64,000 nucleotides of DNA from Bacillus sp. SORGH_AS_0510 (GTDB taxonomy: Bacteria; Bacillota; Bacilli; Bacillales; Cytobacillaceae): NCBI RefSeq assembly GCF_030818775.1, contig NZ_JAUTAU010000001.1:1492001-1556000 (forward strand), in the 5' to 3' direction. The position numbers and the translations under genes are program-made. The notes under the pieces were generated by a model. It searched no databases. It was not told where the DNA came from and saw nothing but the letters and a program-made list of their open reading frames with translations. Shown here in pieces: positions 1-11,966 of the stretch (the stretch's first letter is position 1; the number at the start of each line of letters is the position of its first letter).

Positions 1-2
1 CA

Positions 3-635
3 GGCGAATATTGGGAAAAATTTGCTCAATTAAGGCTATTACTTGGCTATATGTTTGCACATCCTGGGAAAAAGCTTCTTTTCATGGGATTTGAATTGGG
101 ACAGTTCGCGGAGTGGAAGGATAAAGAGCAGCTTGATTGGCACTTAATGGACTATGAGATGCATCGTTACTTAAATGACTATGTCAAGTATTTAACAAAG
201 CTATATAAGCGTTCTAAAGCCTTATATGAGATAGACCATTTACAGGATGGTTTTCAATGGATTGATGTAAATAACAGCCACCAATCGATTTTCTCTTTTA
301 TCAGAAGAGGGAAGAAGGAAGAGGAACATTTAATCATTATTTGTAACTTTACAGGAGTTAGTTACCCAATTTATAAAATCGGAGTTCCTCAACTCGGGGA
401 GTATCGAGAAATTTTTACTAGTGACCAAACAGAATACGGTGGAAATGGAGTAGTTAATAAAAAGACGATTGTTGCATTAGATGAGCCATTCCATGGTCAA
501 GCGTATTCTATTGACATCAAAATTCCCGCTTATGGTTTTCAAATAATTAGACCGGTTAAAAAACGAAAGGAGAGGAAAGGAAATGGCAAAGAAAAAGTGC
601 GTAGCCATGCTATTAGCAGGAGGGAAAGGAAGTAG
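3..635 (+). CDS. glgB: 1,4-alpha-glucan branching enzyme, C-terminal part (5' end outside window)
   Basis: The frame is open from the window edge, so only the last ~210 residues are present. The reading begins [24 protein letters not shown] and continues through [18 protein letters not shown], the end of the GH13 branching-enzyme catalytic barrel, then the all-beta C-terminal domain. The enzyme makes alpha-1,6 branches in glycogen. The coding end overlaps glgC by 53 bp, giving a basic Lys/Arg-rich tail that is probably just read-out of the overlap. First visible gene of the glgB-C-D-A-P operon. Family call is secure; the start lies upstream. Confidence 0.93.
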   Translation, partial: GEYWEKFAQLRLLLGYMFAHPGKKLLFMGFELGQFAEWKDKEQLDWHLMDYEMHRYLNDYVKYLTKLYKRSKALYEIDHLQDGFQWIDVNNSHQSIFSFIRRGKKEEEHLIIICNFTGVSYPIYKIGVPQLGEYREIFTSDQTEYGGNGVVNKKTIVALDEPFHGQAYSIDIKIPAYGFQIIRPVKKRKERKGNGKEKVRSHAISRRERK

Positions 636-1728
636 ACTTAATTCCCTTACAAAGGATTTAGCAAAGCCAGCTGTACCGTTTGGGGGTAAATATCGAATTA
701 TCGATTTTACACTTAGCAATTGTGCCAATTCTGGGATAGATACAGTCGGAGTACTTACACAATATCAGCCATTATTGCTTAATTCTTATATTGGAATTGG
801 CAGTGCTTGGGACCTTGATCGTAAGGATGGTGGTGTAACGGTTTTACCGCCATATAGCGAGTCTTCAGAAGTCAAGTGGTATACAGGTACAGCAAGTGCT
901 ATTTATCAGAATTTAAATTATTTGAAGCAATATCAGCCTGAGTATGTATTAATCCTCTCTGGAGACCACATTTACAAAATGAATTACGAAGGTATGCTTG
1001 ATTATCATATTCAAAAAAGAGCAGACGTAACCATTTCCTTAATTGAGGTACCATGGGTGGAAGCAAGCCGATTCGGCATAATGAATACAAATGAGGATAT
1101 GAGAATCGTAGAGTTTGAGGAAAAGCCTGCGAATCCAAAAAATAATTTAGCCTCCATGGGCATTTATATTTTCAGTTGGAATGTACTAAAGGAATTTTTA
1201 GAAATGGATGACCGAAAAGCAGGTTCAAGTCATGACTTTGGTAAAGATGTAATTCCAATGCTCTTAGAGGAAAATAAAAAATTGTTTGCCTATCCATTTA
1301 AAGGCTATTGGAAGGATGTCGGTACTGTACAAAGCCTTTGGGAAGCAAACATGGACCTGTTAGGTGAAGACTGTGAGTTAGATTTGTTTGATCATGACTG
1401 GAGAATTTATTCCGTAAATCCGAACCAACCTCCGCAATATATCTCTCCGAATGCAATTGTAAAAGAATCATTGATAAACGAGGGATGTACCATTGATGGA
1501 GAAATTGATAAATCAGTATTATTTCAAGGTGTGACCGTAGGGAATGGATCGATTATTAAAGAGTCCGTCATTATGCCGGATGCTACCATTGGTGAAAATT
1601 GCCTAATTGAAAAGGCAATTGTACCGTGTGATGTTCAAGTACCAGATGGAACAGTCATCCGCTCTTATGATGATGAGATTGTTTTAGTAACTCAAGAAAT
1701 GTTAAGCGGACTATATCCTGCTTTTTAA
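583..1728 (+). CDS. glgC: glucose-1-phosphate adenylyltransferase, catalytic subunit
   Basis: Makes ADP-glucose from glucose-1-phosphate and ATP, the committed step of bacterial glycogen synthesis. The N-terminus carries the nucleotidyltransferase loop [20 protein letters not shown] (residues ~11-30), then the [14 protein letters not shown] segment. The C-terminal third has hexapeptide left-handed beta-helix repeats ([15 protein letters not shown]). At 381 residues it is the usual Bacillus GlgC length. The ATG at 583 follows GGAGAGGAAAGG inside glgB, so the two are translationally coupled. Works with GlgD next door as a hetero-oligomer in bacilli. Confidence 0.96.
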   Translation: MAKKKCVAMLLAGGKGSRLNSLTKDLAKPAVPFGGKYRIIDFTLSNCANSGIDTVGVLTQYQPLLLNSYIGIGSAWDLDRKDGGVTVLPPYSESSEVKWYTGTASAIYQNLNYLKQYQPEYVLILSGDHIYKMNYEGMLDYHIQKRADVTISLIEVPWVEASRFGIMNTNEDMRIVEFEEKPANPKNNLASMGIYIFSWNVLKEFLEMDDRKAGSSHDFGKDVIPMLLEENKKLFAYPFKGYWKDVGTVQSLWEANMDLLGEDCELDLFDHDWRIYSVNPNQPPQYISPNAIVKESLINEGCTIDGEIDKSVLFQGVTVGNGSIIKESVIMPDATIGENCLIEKAIVPCDVQVPDGTVIRSYDDEIVLVTQEMLSGLYPAF

Positions 1729-1797
1729 ATCACATTTGAGGGCTAGAAAGGCCCCAAATACAAGAGTTTTTCATTTTATATACTGGAGGGGTTCGGA

Positions 1798-2829
1798 GTG
1801 AAAAGAAAGCTTTTAGGCGTCATTGATGCCACTACTTACCATGAGGATTTAGAAGATTTATTAACTCACCGTTCACTGGCTGCGTTGCCTTTCGCGGGTA
1901 GATACCGCATTATTGATTTTGTTTTATCGAATATGGTGAATTCAGGGATTCGAAGTGTGGCTATTTTTCCAAAGATGCAGTACCGTTCACTCATGGATCA
2001 CCTTGGGTCAGGGAAGAACTGGGATTTAAATCGTAAGAGGGATGGACTTTTCTTTTTCCCGTCACCAATCGTTGATAACGATGGAAATAAGATCGGTTCC
2101 TTTGAGCACTTTGCTGCTAATTTAGACTTTTTTTATCGATCTACACAGGAATATGCGATCATCTCCAACTGTCATACCGTCTTTAACATGACTTTTCATT
2201 CTGTCCTTAATTGGCATAGAGAAAATGGATGTGACATCACAGAAATTCATCATAAAGACGGCCGGCCAATGGAGATGTATTTAATTAAGACCTCTTTACT
2301 AATCAAACTCATTGAAACAAGAAACGAAACAGGTTATACATGCATGAAGGATGTGGTAAATGATCTGCACAACGATTACACCATTTGCCGCTATAATTAT
2401 GAAGGCTATGCCGTAATGATTGATTCTATTGAAAACTACTTTGCAACGAGTATGAACTTGTTGAAGCCTGAAGTTTGGAAAAACCTCTTTATTAAAGAGC
2501 AGCCCATTATAACCAAAGTAAAGGATGAACCTCCTACTAAATATGTAAAAGGCTCTGAAGTGAAAAATGCAATGATTGCAAATGGCTGTTTTATCAGCGG
2601 AAGTGTTGAAAATAGCATAGTTTCTCGGGGAGTAAAGATCGGAAAAGGGGCAGTGATCAAAAACTGCATCATTATGCAAAAATGCCAAATTGAAGATAAT
2701 TGCTATCTAGATTCTGTGATTCTGGATAAGGACGTAAAAGTGGAAGCAGGGACCCGGTTAATTGGTACAGCACGTGCCCCATATGTAATTAGAAAAGGGA
2801 CGAAACAAGGAGCGTTGATGAACTCGTGA
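1798..2829 (+). CDS. glgD: glucose-1-phosphate adenylyltransferase, regulatory subunit
   Basis: A GlgC paralogue of 343 residues. The family fold is evident ([22 protein letters not shown] near the N-terminus, hexapeptide repeats at the C-terminus), but the glycine-rich GGKGSRL nucleotide loop seen in GlgC is absent, replaced by [14 protein letters not shown]. This is the known pattern for the non-catalytic GlgD subunit that stimulates GlgC. The GTG start at 1798 is chosen because GGAGGGG lies at 1785-1791. It ends in a 4-bp overlap (GTGA) with glgA. Confidence 0.94.
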   Translation: MKRKLLGVIDATTYHEDLEDLLTHRSLAALPFAGRYRIIDFVLSNMVNSGIRSVAIFPKMQYRSLMDHLGSGKNWDLNRKRDGLFFFPSPIVDNDGNKIGSFEHFAANLDFFYRSTQEYAIISNCHTVFNMTFHSVLNWHRENGCDITEIHHKDGRPMEMYLIKTSLLIKLIETRNETGYTCMKDVVNDLHNDYTICRYNYEGYAVMIDSIENYFATSMNLLKPEVWKNLFIKEQPIITKVKDEPPTKYVKGSEVKNAMIANGCFISGSVENSIVSRGVKIGKGAVIKNCIIMQKCQIEDNCYLDSVILDKDVKVEAGTRLIGTARAPYVIRKGTKQGALMNS

Positions 2830-4277
2830 AAGTATTATTTGCCGTTTCAGAATGTGGACCATTTGCGAAATCAGGAGGACTTGCAGATGTTGCCGGTTCA
2901 CTTCCAAAAGAACTGAAAAATTTAGGAACAGACGTAAGGGTAATCTTGCCTAAGTATGGAACCATTTCTGATGAATATAAAAAGGAAATGAAAAAAATAA
3001 AGGAATTTACTGTTCCAGTTGGTTGGAGAAATCAATTTTGTGGCATCGAGGAGCTTACACATCAAGGTGTAACCTTTTATTTTATCGACAATGAATACTA
3101 CTTTAAGCGGGAAAATCTATACGGTTATTATGATGACGGAGAGAGGTTTGCCTATTTTAATCGAGCGGTACTTGAGACAATTGCTCAGTTAAACTTTTAT
3201 CCAGATGTGATGCATTGTCACGATTGGCATACAGCAATGATTCCTTTTCTCTTACGAACAGAATATTACAAGAGAAAGGGATATGGTCAAATAAAGACCA
3301 TGTTTACAATTCATAATCTGCAGTTTCAGGGGATTTTTCCTAAAGAAGTTCTTGGAGATTTGTTTGGGCTTGACTACCAAGTCTTCCGCCCTAATACCTT
3401 AGAGTTTTTTGGAAATGTTAATTTTATGAAGGGGGCACTGGTGTCGGCAGATAAAATCACCACTGTGAGCCCGACCTATAAAGAGGAAATTCAAACTCCT
3501 GTGTTTGGTGAAAAATTAGATGGTTTACTAAGAGAGAGAAACGAAGATTTGCTTGGAATAATTAATGGAATTGATGAAGACTTTTACAATCCAGCAAAAG
3601 ATGAATTGATTTATCAAACCTATTCAGCGAATGACCATCATAAGAAATCAATTAATAAAAGAGAAATTCAAAAAAGGTTTGATTTGCCGCAAAGCCCAAA
3701 AACACCTTTACTTGTAATGATCTCAAGGCTAACGAAGCAAAAGGGACTTGACCTACTGAAATGTGTGCTGCGTGACTTATTACAGGAGGATATTCAGATT
3801 ATCATTCTTGGTACAGGCGATTATGAGTACGAAGAACACTTAAGACACGCAGGACGAATGTATCCTGAAAAGTTAAAGGTTCATACTGGTTTTAATGAGG
3901 AATTAGCCCATAAGCTTTATGCAGCGGCTGATTTGTTTTTAATGCCATCCCTGTTCGAACCCTGCGGACTTGGTCAAATAATTGCCATGAAATATGGAGC
4001 AATCCCTATTGTCCGTGAAACGGGCGGTTTAAATGATACAGTGAAAGCTTGGAATGAATTTACTAATAAAGGAAACGGATTCTCATTTAAAAACTTCAAT
4101 GCTCATGACATGCTGTATACTATCCAGCGAGCTATCAGCTTTTACCATGATCATGAAGGTTGGGACTCCATTGTTAAGCAGGCAATGGGAATGGATTATA
4201 GTTGGGCACAGTCCGCATTCCGTTACAACCAACTCTATGCAGAGCTCATCTCAAGGAGTGAAACACATGTTTTCTAG
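2826..4277 (+). CDS. glgA: glycogen synthase (ADP-glucose)
   Basis: GT5-family glycosyltransferase of 483 residues that elongates alpha-1,4-glucan from ADP-glucose. Recognisable are the N-terminal [19 protein letters not shown]-glucose-binding motif, [12 protein letters not shown], and the C-terminal [14 protein letters not shown] and ETGGLNDTV segments. GTG start within the glgD stop (2826), so coupled translation. Fourth gene of the glycogen operon and overlapping glgP by 11 bp. Confidence 0.96.
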   Translation: MKVLFAVSECGPFAKSGGLADVAGSLPKELKNLGTDVRVILPKYGTISDEYKKEMKKIKEFTVPVGWRNQFCGIEELTHQGVTFYFIDNEYYFKRENLYGYYDDGERFAYFNRAVLETIAQLNFYPDVMHCHDWHTAMIPFLLRTEYYKRKGYGQIKTMFTIHNLQFQGIFPKEVLGDLFGLDYQVFRPNTLEFFGNVNFMKGALVSADKITTVSPTYKEEIQTPVFGEKLDGLLRERNEDLLGIINGIDEDFYNPAKDELIYQTYSANDHHKKSINKREIQKRFDLPQSPKTPLLVMISRLTKQKGLDLLKCVLRDLLQEDIQIIILGTGDYEYEEHLRHAGRMYPEKLKVHTGFNEELAHKLYAAADLFLMPSLFEPCGLGQIIAMKYGAIPIVRETGGLNDTVKAWNEFTNKGNGFSFKNFNAHDMLYTIQRAISFYHDHEGWDSIVKQAMGMDYSWAQSAFRYNQLYAELISRSETHVF

Positions 4278-6660
4278 TACAACGGAATTTAAGGAGACCT
4301 TTTTAAAAAGGCTTGAGATGCTATGTGGAAAGAGTTTCACAGAAAGTTCTAATCGAGATCATTATCAAACTCTTGGGAGCATGATACGTGAATTTGTTAG
4401 TAATGACTGGATTGCGACAAATGAGCGCTACCATACTGCAAAGGGCAAGCAGGTATACTATCTCTCTATTGAATATTTATTAGGAAAACTATTAAGACAA
4501 AACTTAATCAACTTAGGTATTGAGGACACAGTACAAGAAGGCCTACAAGAGCTTGGGATTGACATTGGAGAGCTAGAAGAATTAGAGGCAGATGCAGGGC
4601 TAGGAAACGGCGGCTTAGGAAGGTTAGCCGCCTGCTTTCTAGACTCACTAGCTTCTCTTAACCTACCAGGGCATGGTCACGGAATACGCTATAAACACGG
4701 GTTATTTGAACAAAAAATCGTGGATGGCTATCAAGTGGAATTACCTGAACAATGGTTAAGAAGCGGAAATGTTTGGGAGATTCGCAAGGTAGACTATGCA
4801 GTAAAGATTCCATTTTGGGGCAAGGTAGAATCAAGAATGGAAGATGGCCGCCTTGTCTTTCATCATTTAAATGCTGAAACGGTCACAGCCGTGCCACATG
4901 ATATGCCTGTGATAGGATATAAGTCCAATACGATTAATACTCTAAGACTTTGGAATGCGGAGCCGTCTCAATTTCCTTTTCATAAGGATATCTTAAAATA
5001 TAAGCGAGAAACCGAATCAATCTCTGAATTTTTATATCCAGATGATACACACGATGAGGGAAAAATTTTACGGTTAAAACAGCAATACTTTCTTGTTTCA
5101 GCAAGCATCCAATCAATCGTAAGAAGTTACAGGAAACAACATGCAAGCTTACAGCAGCTTCACGAGCATATTTGCATTCATATCAATGATACCCACCCCG
5201 TACTTGCCATACCGGAATTAATGAGAATTCTCATTGATGAAGAAGGATTCGATTGGGAGCAAGCATGGGAAGTGACAAGAAGAACCATCTCTTATACCAA
5301 TCATACAACGTTATCTGAAGCGCTGGAAAAGTGGCCCATTCACATCTTTCAGCCCTTACTCCCAAGAATTTATATGATTATTGAAGAAATCAATGAACGG
5401 TTTTGCCAGGAGTTATGGGATCAAACTCCTGGTGATTGGGAGCGAATTAGGGGACTTGCTATTCTCGCCGACGGTTTTGTAAAAATGGCGCATTTAGCAA
5501 TTGTCGGAAGCTTTAGTGTCAATGGTGTGGCAAAATTACATACAGAGATATTAAAGCAAAGAGAGATGAATCAGTTTTATCAACTTTATCCAGAGAAGTT
5601 TAATAACAAGACGAATGGAATTGCCCACCGCCGATGGCTGTTAAAGGCAAATCCTAAGTTATCATCCTTGATTACGGAATCGATTGGACCTTCTTGGACC
5701 TATTCAGGTTCGGAGCTTTCTCATTTACTCAAATATAAAGATGATACCGCATTTTTAGAGCAATTAGGGAAAATTAAGAATGAAAATAAGCAGATTTTAG
5801 CCGAAATCATTCTTGATAAGACGGGAGTTGCTGTGGATACACAAGCCATTTTTGATGTGCAAGTTAAACGGCTCCATGCCTATAAGCGTCAGTTGTTAAA
5901 TGTGTTGCACATCATGCACCTATATAACCGAATCAAAGAGGATTCCAGCTATTCACTAGTGCCGAGAGTCTTTATATTCGGAGCGAAAGCGTCACCAGGG
6001 TATTATTATGCAAAGAAGATTATCAAATTGATAAATACCGTTGCAGAAAAAATCAATAATGACCCAAAAGTAGAAGATCGTTTAAAAGTGATTTTCCTTG
6101 AGAATTACCGGGTATCACTAGCAGAAAAAATCTTTCCAGCTGCGGATATAAGTGAGCAAATTTCTACCGCTAGTAAAGAAGCATCTGGTACAGGTAATAT
6201 GAAATTTATGATCAATGGTGCTCTAACCGTCGGTACATTAGATGGGGCTAACATTGAAATTAAGGAATTAGTAGGAGACTCTAACATCTTTACTTTCGGA
6301 CTTAGTGCAGAGGAGGTTCTCCATTATTATCAACATGGGGGCTATCAATCTGTCGATTATTACCACCATGACATTCGTATTCGCCAAGCAGTTGACCAGC
6401 TAATAAACGGATTTTTCCCAGGGGTATATAACGAGTTTGAACCTATCTTTGATTCGTTGCTGGAGGAAAACGATCAGTATTTTGTCTTAAAGGACTTTGC
6501 TTCCTATGCGGACACGCAACGAACTGTAGGTGAAGTCTTTACGGATCGATTAAGATGGCAGAAAATGAGTTTAACCAACATTGCACATGCGGGTTATTTT
6601 TCAAGTGATCGAACCATTCAAGAATACGCGGATGGTATTTGGCAAATTCAATCCTTATAA
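4267..6660 (+). CDS. glgP: glycogen phosphorylase
   Basis: GT35 alpha-glucan phosphorylase, 797 residues from the ATG at 4267, which has AAGGAG at 4253-4258 with normal spacing; a longer open frame reaching back to 4054 merely runs inside glgA and is rejected. The pyridoxal-phosphate site is visible as [20 protein letters not shown], and the N-terminus has [20 protein letters not shown] typical of the family. It releases glucose-1-phosphate from glycogen, closing the storage cycle of the operon. A strong terminator follows immediately. Confidence 0.96.
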   Translation: MFSSTTEFKETFLKRLEMLCGKSFTESSNRDHYQTLGSMIREFVSNDWIATNERYHTAKGKQVYYLSIEYLLGKLLRQNLINLGIEDTVQEGLQELGIDIGELEELEADAGLGNGGLGRLAACFLDSLASLNLPGHGHGIRYKHGLFEQKIVDGYQVELPEQWLRSGNVWEIRKVDYAVKIPFWGKVESRMEDGRLVFHHLNAETVTAVPHDMPVIGYKSNTINTLRLWNAEPSQFPFHKDILKYKRETESISEFLYPDDTHDEGKILRLKQQYFLVSASIQSIVRSYRKQHASLQQLHEHICIHINDTHPVLAIPELMRILIDEEGFDWEQAWEVTRRTISYTNHTTLSEALEKWPIHIFQPLLPRIYMIIEEINERFCQELWDQTPGDWERIRGLAILADGFVKMAHLAIVGSFSVNGVAKLHTEILKQREMNQFYQLYPEKFNNKTNGIAHRRWLLKANPKLSSLITESIGPSWTYSGSELSHLLKYKDDTAFLEQLGKIKNENKQILAEIILDKTGVAVDTQAIFDVQVKRLHAYKRQLLNVLHIMHLYNRIKEDSSYSLVPRVFIFGAKASPGYYYAKKIIKLINTVAEKINNDPKVEDRLKVIFLENYRVSLAEKIFPAADISEQISTASKEASGTGNMKFMINGALTVGTLDGANIEIKELVGDSNIFTFGLSAEEVLHYYQHGGYQSVDYYHHDIRIRQAVDQLINGFFPGVYNEFEPIFDSLLEENDQYFVLKDFASYADTQRTVGEVFTDRLRWQKMSLTNIAHAGYFSSDRTIQEYADGIWQIQSL

Positions 6661-6662
6661 GG

Positions 6663-6694
6663 AAAAGGCTGACTCAGGTTTGAGTCAGCCTTTT
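6663..6694 (+). terminator. bidirectional terminator between glgP and menA
   Basis: A perfect 14-bp stem (AAAAGGCTGACTCA / TGAGTCAGCCTTTT) with a GGTT loop. A/T tracts at both stem edges allow it to act for glgP on + and for menA on -. Confidence 0.88.
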
Positions 6695-6699
6695 AAAAT

Positions 6700-7638
6700 T
6701 TACGCTAAAATGTGTCCAATAAAAATACCGATGGCTAATAAAAATCCAAAAATCGTATTCGTTTGGGCAGTTGCTTTCATGGCAGGTGCCATTTGAATGG
6801 GCAACGTCCCTTCAATAAAACCTTTAATCGCTTTAATGGCTTTCGGAACACTTAAAATGACGACAGCTGTCCAAATCGGCGCCTCATTACTGATAATGAG
6901 TCCAAGAATCCAAACATATGAAAAGATAAACATCACAGCTAATAAACGGACGGCTTTCTTTTTCCCTATTAAAATGGCTAATGTTTTACGGCCATTTTCT
7001 TTATCACCCTCAAGGTCACGAATATTATTTGAAAAATTAATCGCGCCAACCAAAACTAAAATAGGGATGGAAATAAGGATGCTTGTCTTGGTCACTGTGC
7101 CAGTTTGGATAAAGAAAGTAATCAATATGATTAACATTCCCATGAAAAAGCCTGAAAATAATTCTCCAAATGGAGTGTAAGCAATTGGCAGTGGTCCACC
7201 ACTATATAGATAACCGACGGCCATACAAATAAGTCCGACTACTGCTAACCACCAGCTGCTGTTCATACAAATATAAACTCCTAATAAAAGGGCGATTCCA
7301 TAAAGACTAAGAGCAATTTGCATAACTGTTTTAGGCTTAATTCCATCGCGGACAATGGAGCCGCCAATCCCAACTGAATGTTCCGTGTCGAGTCCTCGTT
7401 TAAAATCAAAGTATTCATTAAACATATTTGTAGCTGCTTGGATCAACAAGCTAGCAATCAGCATGGCGATAAATAACCCGAAATGGATGTTCCCTGACTT
7501 TAATGCTAACGCTGTACCAAGTAAGACAGGTACGAATGCTGCTGTTAGTGTATGAGGACGGGTCATTTGCCACCAAACCTGAAAGCCACGATTTGCTTCA
7601 ACCACAGGTTTCGAACCCTGCTGCATATTTGGCTGCAT
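6700..7638 (-). CDS. menA: 1,4-dihydroxy-2-naphthoate polyprenyltransferase
   Basis: UbiA-family integral membrane prenyltransferase of 312 residues that attaches the polyprenyl chain to DHNA, giving demethylmenaquinone. The first Asp-rich motif is NMFNEYFDFKRGLDTEHS and the second is NNIRDLEGDKENGRKT; about eight hydrophobic segments surround them. GGGGGAGAACATAT precedes the ATG. It is oriented away from menF with the intergenic region between, so it sits at the edge of the menaquinone cluster although transcribed oppositely. Confidence 0.93.
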   Translation of the reverse strand: MQPNMQQGSKPVVEANRGFQVWWQMTRPHTLTAAFVPVLLGTALALKSGNIHFGLFIAMLIASLLIQAATNMFNEYFDFKRGLDTEHSVGIGGSIVRDGIKPKTVMQIALSLYGIALLLGVYICMNSSWWLAVVGLICMAVGYLYSGGPLPIAYTPFGELFSGFFMGMLIILITFFIQTGTVTKTSILISIPILVLVGAINFSNNIRDLEGDKENGRKTLAILIGKKKAVRLLAVMFIFSYVWILGLIISNEAPIWTAVVILSVPKAIKAIKGFIEGTLPIQMAPAMKATAQTNTIFGFLLAIGIFIGHILA

Positions 7639-7992
7639 ATATGTTCTCCCCCTTTTAATTATTTTTTCTCTATATCAAGCTTAAATCGTTAGTATTGTAT
7701 AGGTTTATGCCCAAACCTAAGTGTATGGAATTCCACTAATAGTGTCAATTAATTTTTGTTTTCAAAACTAGAAGATAATACCTGTTCGATTATTATTAAT
7801 TGGTTGGTGGGAGAATGAAAGTAATGAAAAAACCGTTTTCACCCAAAAGGTGACAATTTGATATATAATAAGGAATGAAGGCTGTTTTGGTAGTGACAAG
7901 TATTATTGACTTCTTTACAATGGGAATAGTATCTTATATAAAGCTTAAAATGAATGGATAACAGTCATTTCGGCTGTTTTGGAGGGATTTGT
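7639..7992. other. menA-menF divergent intergenic region
   Basis: This 354-bp stretch has no convincing gene. It contains a small inverted repeat (TAGGTTT at 7700-7706 with AAACCTA at 7713-7719) and a weak promoter-like pair for menF, TTGACT at 7906-7911 with TAGTAT at 7927-7932, although the 15-bp spacing is short. A 12-codon open frame from ATG 7815 has no sensible ribosome site. Confidence 0.4.
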
Positions 7993-9393
7993 TTGGTTAC
8001 CATTCAAGAAACGGAAATAATGGAAAGGGGTCTTTCGGCTGTTAATCGTGCGAAAGAACTCGGTCAGCCAATTTTAATAAGTGAAGTTCATCAAATAGAC
8101 ATGATTAACCCACTTTTATTTTTTAATGCAGGAAAAGAACGCTATCAAGGGGAACGTTTTTTCTGGAAGGATCCTACAGATGAGATTATTCTAATAGGGC
8201 TGGGGATCTCTCATCAAATTCAGTCGGATCAGGCTACTGACCGCTTTTTTCTTGTTGAGAAAGAATGGAAGACATTCTTAGAAAATAGTCTTATCTACAA
8301 CGACTTTAATGAGGTTGGTACAGGCCCGGTCATGTTCGGTGGATTTTCTTTTGATCCATATAAAGAAAAAACAGAGCTTTGGTCTAAATATGCGGATTCC
8401 TTATTTCATATACCTAAATACTTATTAAGTATTGTTAATGAAAGAACATTTTTAACAATTAACACTGTTTGCACCCCACATGATGATTTATCTTTATTTA
8501 GCAAGATTCTGGAGGAAAGAAATCAACTCTTTCAATCCCTGGAACGTAAATATAAACCACAACTATGTACATTAGTTGAAACAAAGGAAATTTTTCCTGA
8601 AAAATGGAAGAGTACGGTTGATGGGGTTGTGAATGAATTAACAAATGGACCATTAAAAAAGGTCGTACTTGCTCGTGAGCTTAGACTAGTGTTCAACGAT
8701 TTAGTAGAAGCAGAAAACGTGTTAAATAATTTATACACCCAGCAGCACGAAAGCTTTATATTTGCTTTTGAGTCCAATGGGGATTGCTTTATTGGCGCTT
8801 CACCAGAGAGATTGGTTAAAAAACAGGGAACGGAAGTGTACTCTACTTGTCTTGCAGGTTCCATATCAAGAGGGAAGACGGAAGAAGAAGACCGTATTTT
8901 GGGTGAGACATTATTAAACGATCAGAAGAACTTAATCGAGCACGGTTATGTAGTGGAAATGATTAAGGAAGCGCTTGAGGAATCCTGTGAAAAAATCATT
9001 CTGCCTAACAAACCTCAATTAATGAAGATTAGGGATATTCAACATTTATATACTCCTGTAATTGGGAAATGTAATCAAGCAGCCTCATTATTGTTATTAG
9101 TTGAACGTCTTCATCCCACACCTGCACTTGGAGGGTTGCCTAAAGAGGCGGCGGTTGAAAAAATTAGACAGGTTGAGGATTTAGACCGTGGATTTTATGC
9201 TGCTCCATTAGGCTGGGTAGACTACAGACAAAATGGAGAATTTGCTGTGTCAATCCGTTCTGGATTGATACAGGGGAATGAAGCTTCGTTGTTTGCCGGA
9301 TGCGGTGTGGTGGCAGACTCGAATGCTGAAAGTGAATATTTGGAGACGAGTTTGAAGTTTAGACCTATGCTTCGAGCTCTTGGAGGACAATAA
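7993..9393 (+). CDS. menF: isochorismate synthase (menaquinone branch)
   Basis: Chorismate-binding enzyme converting chorismate to isochorismate, first step to menaquinone. Motifs: GASPERLVKKQG, STCLAGSISRG, HPTPALGGLPKEAA and the C-terminal GFYAAPLGWVDYRQNGEFAVSIRSGL. I place the start at TTG 7993 because GGAGGG (7981-7986) lies 6 nt upstream and the resulting MVTIQ N-terminus resembles B. subtilis MenF; an in-frame ATG at 7954 lacks a ribosome site. 466 residues. Heads menF-D-H-B-E-C. Confidence 0.94.
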   Translation: MVTIQETEIMERGLSAVNRAKELGQPILISEVHQIDMINPLLFFNAGKERYQGERFFWKDPTDEIILIGLGISHQIQSDQATDRFFLVEKEWKTFLENSLIYNDFNEVGTGPVMFGGFSFDPYKEKTELWSKYADSLFHIPKYLLSIVNERTFLTINTVCTPHDDLSLFSKILEERNQLFQSLERKYKPQLCTLVETKEIFPEKWKSTVDGVVNELTNGPLKKVVLARELRLVFNDLVEAENVLNNLYTQQHESFIFAFESNGDCFIGASPERLVKKQGTEVYSTCLAGSISRGKTEEEDRILGETLLNDQKNLIEHGYVVEMIKEALEESCEKIILPNKPQLMKIRDIQHLYTPVIGKCNQAASLLLLVERLHPTPALGGLPKEAAVEKIRQVEDLDRGFYAAPLGWVDYRQNGEFAVSIRSGLIQGNEASLFAGCGVVADSNAESEYLETSLKFRPMLRALGGQ

Positions 9394-9394
9394 T

Positions 9395-11143
9395 ATGAAT
9401 CATCAGGACGCATTAACTGCTTATATTGCTGCATTTGTAGCCGAGTTATATTCAACAGGAGTTACCGATGTTGTCGTCAGCCCTGGTTCAAGATCGACCC
9501 CAATGGCCATGGTGATGGCAGAACACCCTGAGTTGAAGGTTCATATACATGTAGACGAGCGTTCAGCTGCTTTCTTTGCCTTAGGAATTGCGAAAGCAAC
9601 AAATAGACCTGTTGCCATTCTATGTACTTCCGGAACTGCTGCAGCAAATTATTTTCCTGCTATTGTTGAAGCGCGCTATGCAAGAGTCCCATTAATCGTA
9701 TTGACAGCAGACCGTCCGCATGAGTTGCGAGAAGTTGGTGCCCCACAGGCAATTGACCAGCTTCATTTATATGGAAAACATGTGAAATGGTTTGCAGAAA
9801 TGGCATTGCCAGAAGATACGGATGAAATGATTCGTTATGCTCGAACAGTATGTGCCCGGGCTACTGCAATTGCTACGGGTGCACCATCAGGACCAGTTCA
9901 CTTGAATTTCCCATTTAGAGAGCCACTCATCCCACGGATGGATGAAAATCTGTTTCAATTATCAGAACGTCCTAAGGGGTATGTAAAGGTTCATAATGGT
10001 GATTTAGCGATTGAAGATGGAGTTTTTGTAGAAATAGCAGAAAAACTAAAGGGGAAAGAAAGAGGCTTGATTGTTTGCGGAAATCTGACAGACGATAAGT
10101 TTGCAGATGCCGTGACGCAACTTTCAACCACTTTAAATTATCCGATATTAGCAGACCCGTTATCGCAACTAAGAAGCGGGTTACATAGTCATGAAAATAT
10201 CATAGAAACGTATGATACGTTTCTACGAAATGAAGATGCCAAAGGATTTCTTAAGCCAGATGTCGTTATCCGGTTTGGAGCCATGCCGATATCGAAAGCA
10301 TTAACGATCTTTTTAAAAGAAAACCATACTGCCGATCAATATGTGGTTGATGGCGGTGGAGGCTGGCGTGACCCTTCATCATTATCAACGGATATGATTT
10401 TTTGCAATGAGGTATTATTTTGCGAGAAGTTAACGAGCTTAAGTATGAATAAAGCTTCCTTAGCATTTTTAGAGAGCTGGCGAAATCTAAATAAATTGAC
10501 CAAGACAACTATGAAACAAGTTAGAGATATCGCAGTGCTTAGTGAGGGGCGTCTCTTTTATCAACTGGCCGATATATTACCAGAAGGAGCAACTCTTTTT
10601 GTAGGCAATAGCATGCCTATACGTGACCTAGATAGTTTTTTCCATAATAATGGTAAAAACATTAGGGTAATGGCCAATAGAGGTGCCAATGGAATTGATG
10701 GAACGGTATCCACTGCGCTGGGAGCTGCCTTGTATTCACAGTCGATGTATCTTGTGTTAGGTGATTTAACCTTTTTCCATGACCTAAATGGTTTGATTGC
10801 AGCTAAACTTTACAATATTGATATCCATATTATTCTTGTAAACAATAATGGGGGCGGAATCTTTTCCTTCTTACCCCAGTCAGAACAACCTAAGAATTTT
10901 GAGTTGCTGTTTGGAACACCATTAAATATTGAATTTGAACATGCTGTTCGAATGTTTAATGGGAATTTTACAAAAATCCAAAATTGGGATCATTTTGCCG
11001 TGGAAATGAACCAATCTGTTGAGCAATCCGGAATCAATGTCTATGAGATTGTGACAAACAGAGAAAAGAATCGTGACGAGCACCGCGAAATTTGGCAATC
11101 TGTTTCCCAGGAAATATCAAATTTTGTCAATGGAGTTCAATAA
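9395..11143 (+). CDS. menD: SEPHCHC synthase
   Basis: Thiamine-diphosphate enzyme joining isochorismate and 2-oxoglutarate (2-succinyl-5-enolpyruvyl-6-hydroxy-3-cyclohexene-1-carboxylate synthase). N-terminal SPGSRSTPMAMV and HVDERSAAFFALG hold the cofactor-activating Glu; the ThDP/metal segment is GDLTFFHDLNG...VNNNGGGIFS near residues 450-485. ATG 9395 follows GGAGG at 9382-9386 and starts 1 bp after the menF stop. 582 residues, the usual size. Overlaps menH by one base. Confidence 0.96.
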   Translation: MNHQDALTAYIAAFVAELYSTGVTDVVVSPGSRSTPMAMVMAEHPELKVHIHVDERSAAFFALGIAKATNRPVAILCTSGTAAANYFPAIVEARYARVPLIVLTADRPHELREVGAPQAIDQLHLYGKHVKWFAEMALPEDTDEMIRYARTVCARATAIATGAPSGPVHLNFPFREPLIPRMDENLFQLSERPKGYVKVHNGDLAIEDGVFVEIAEKLKGKERGLIVCGNLTDDKFADAVTQLSTTLNYPILADPLSQLRSGLHSHENIIETYDTFLRNEDAKGFLKPDVVIRFGAMPISKALTIFLKENHTADQYVVDGGGGWRDPSSLSTDMIFCNEVLFCEKLTSLSMNKASLAFLESWRNLNKLTKTTMKQVRDIAVLSEGRLFYQLADILPEGATLFVGNSMPIRDLDSFFHNNGKNIRVMANRGANGIDGTVSTALGAALYSQSMYLVLGDLTFFHDLNGLIAAKLYNIDIHIILVNNNGGGIFSFLPQSEQPKNFELLFGTPLNIEFEHAVRMFNGNFTKIQNWDHFAVEMNQSVEQSGINVYEIVTNREKNRDEHREIWQSVSQEISNFVNGVQ

Positions 11144-11949
11144 TGGATGTAGTGGTGGAAGGAGTTTCCTTCCATGTCGAAGTGTTCGGTGATGGATTTC
11201 CTTTGGTTTGTTTACACGGATTTACAGGTGATACAACGACATGGATTCCATTTGTAGAGGAATGGAGTAAGCATTCTAAGGTAATTATTCCTGATATTAT
11301 TGGTCATGGGCAAACGGATTCTCCTGATTCGGAACAGCGCTACCAGATTGAAGCAGCAGCCCATGATTTATCTAGACTCCTTGATCAAATAGGGGAAGAA
11401 CAAGTGGATATACTTGGTTATTCAATGGGAGGCAGGCTTGCGCTTACCTTTGCTCTTCTCTTCCCACATAGGGTTCGTAAGTTAATTTTAGAAAGTGCCT
11501 CACCCGGCCTACTTACAGAAAAGGAAAGAGAACTTCGCCGCATGAATGATGCAAAACTTGCAAATTTTATTAAAGAGCAGGGTATTCAGTCATTTGTCGA
11601 TTACTGGGAGGAGATCCCTTTGCTTTCGACAATGAAAGGCTTGCCAAAGTCTCTGCAAGAAACCATTAGAAAGCAGCGTTTAAACAATTCACCAGTCGGG
11701 CTGGCAAACAGTTTAATTGGCATGGGAACTGGTTCACAACCTTCGTGGTGGGAAAGGTTAAACGACTTAGAAATGGATGTCTTATTACTTACTGGTCAAA
11801 AAGACAATAAGTTCTGTTTATTAGCGGAAAAAATGATTAAGGAGTTGAAAAACGGAACTTGGATGGTTTTTGAAAACAGTGGGCATGCAATTCATGTGGA
11901 AGAAAAAGAAAAGTTTGGTACAATAGTAAGTGACTTTCTTAATACATAA
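11143..11949 (+). CDS. menH: SHCHC synthase, alpha/beta hydrolase (MenH/YtxM)
   Basis: 268-residue alpha/beta-hydrolase that eliminates pyruvate from the MenD product. [10 protein letters not shown] forms the oxyanion region, the nucleophile is in [10 protein letters not shown], and the catalytic His is in [14 protein letters not shown]. The ATG overlaps the menD stop (TAATG) and has GGAG 7 nt upstream, so the longer frame beginning at 11092 within menD is rejected. Placement between menD and menB fixes the assignment. Confidence 0.94.
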   Translation: MDVVVEGVSFHVEVFGDGFPLVCLHGFTGDTTTWIPFVEEWSKHSKVIIPDIIGHGQTDSPDSEQRYQIEAAAHDLSRLLDQIGEEQVDILGYSMGGRLALTFALLFPHRVRKLILESASPGLLTEKERELRRMNDAKLANFIKEQGIQSFVDYWEEIPLLSTMKGLPKSLQETIRKQRLNNSPVGLANSLIGMGTGSQPSWWERLNDLEMDVLLLTGQKDNKFCLLAEKMIKELKNGTWMVFENSGHAIHVEEKEKFGTIVSDFLNT

Positions 11950-11966
11950 TAAAGGAGGATATTATT

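Noticed and set aside
6581..7555. Three plus-strand open frames opposite menA
   Set aside because: They are antisense shadows of the menA transmembrane coding sequence with no ribosome sites.
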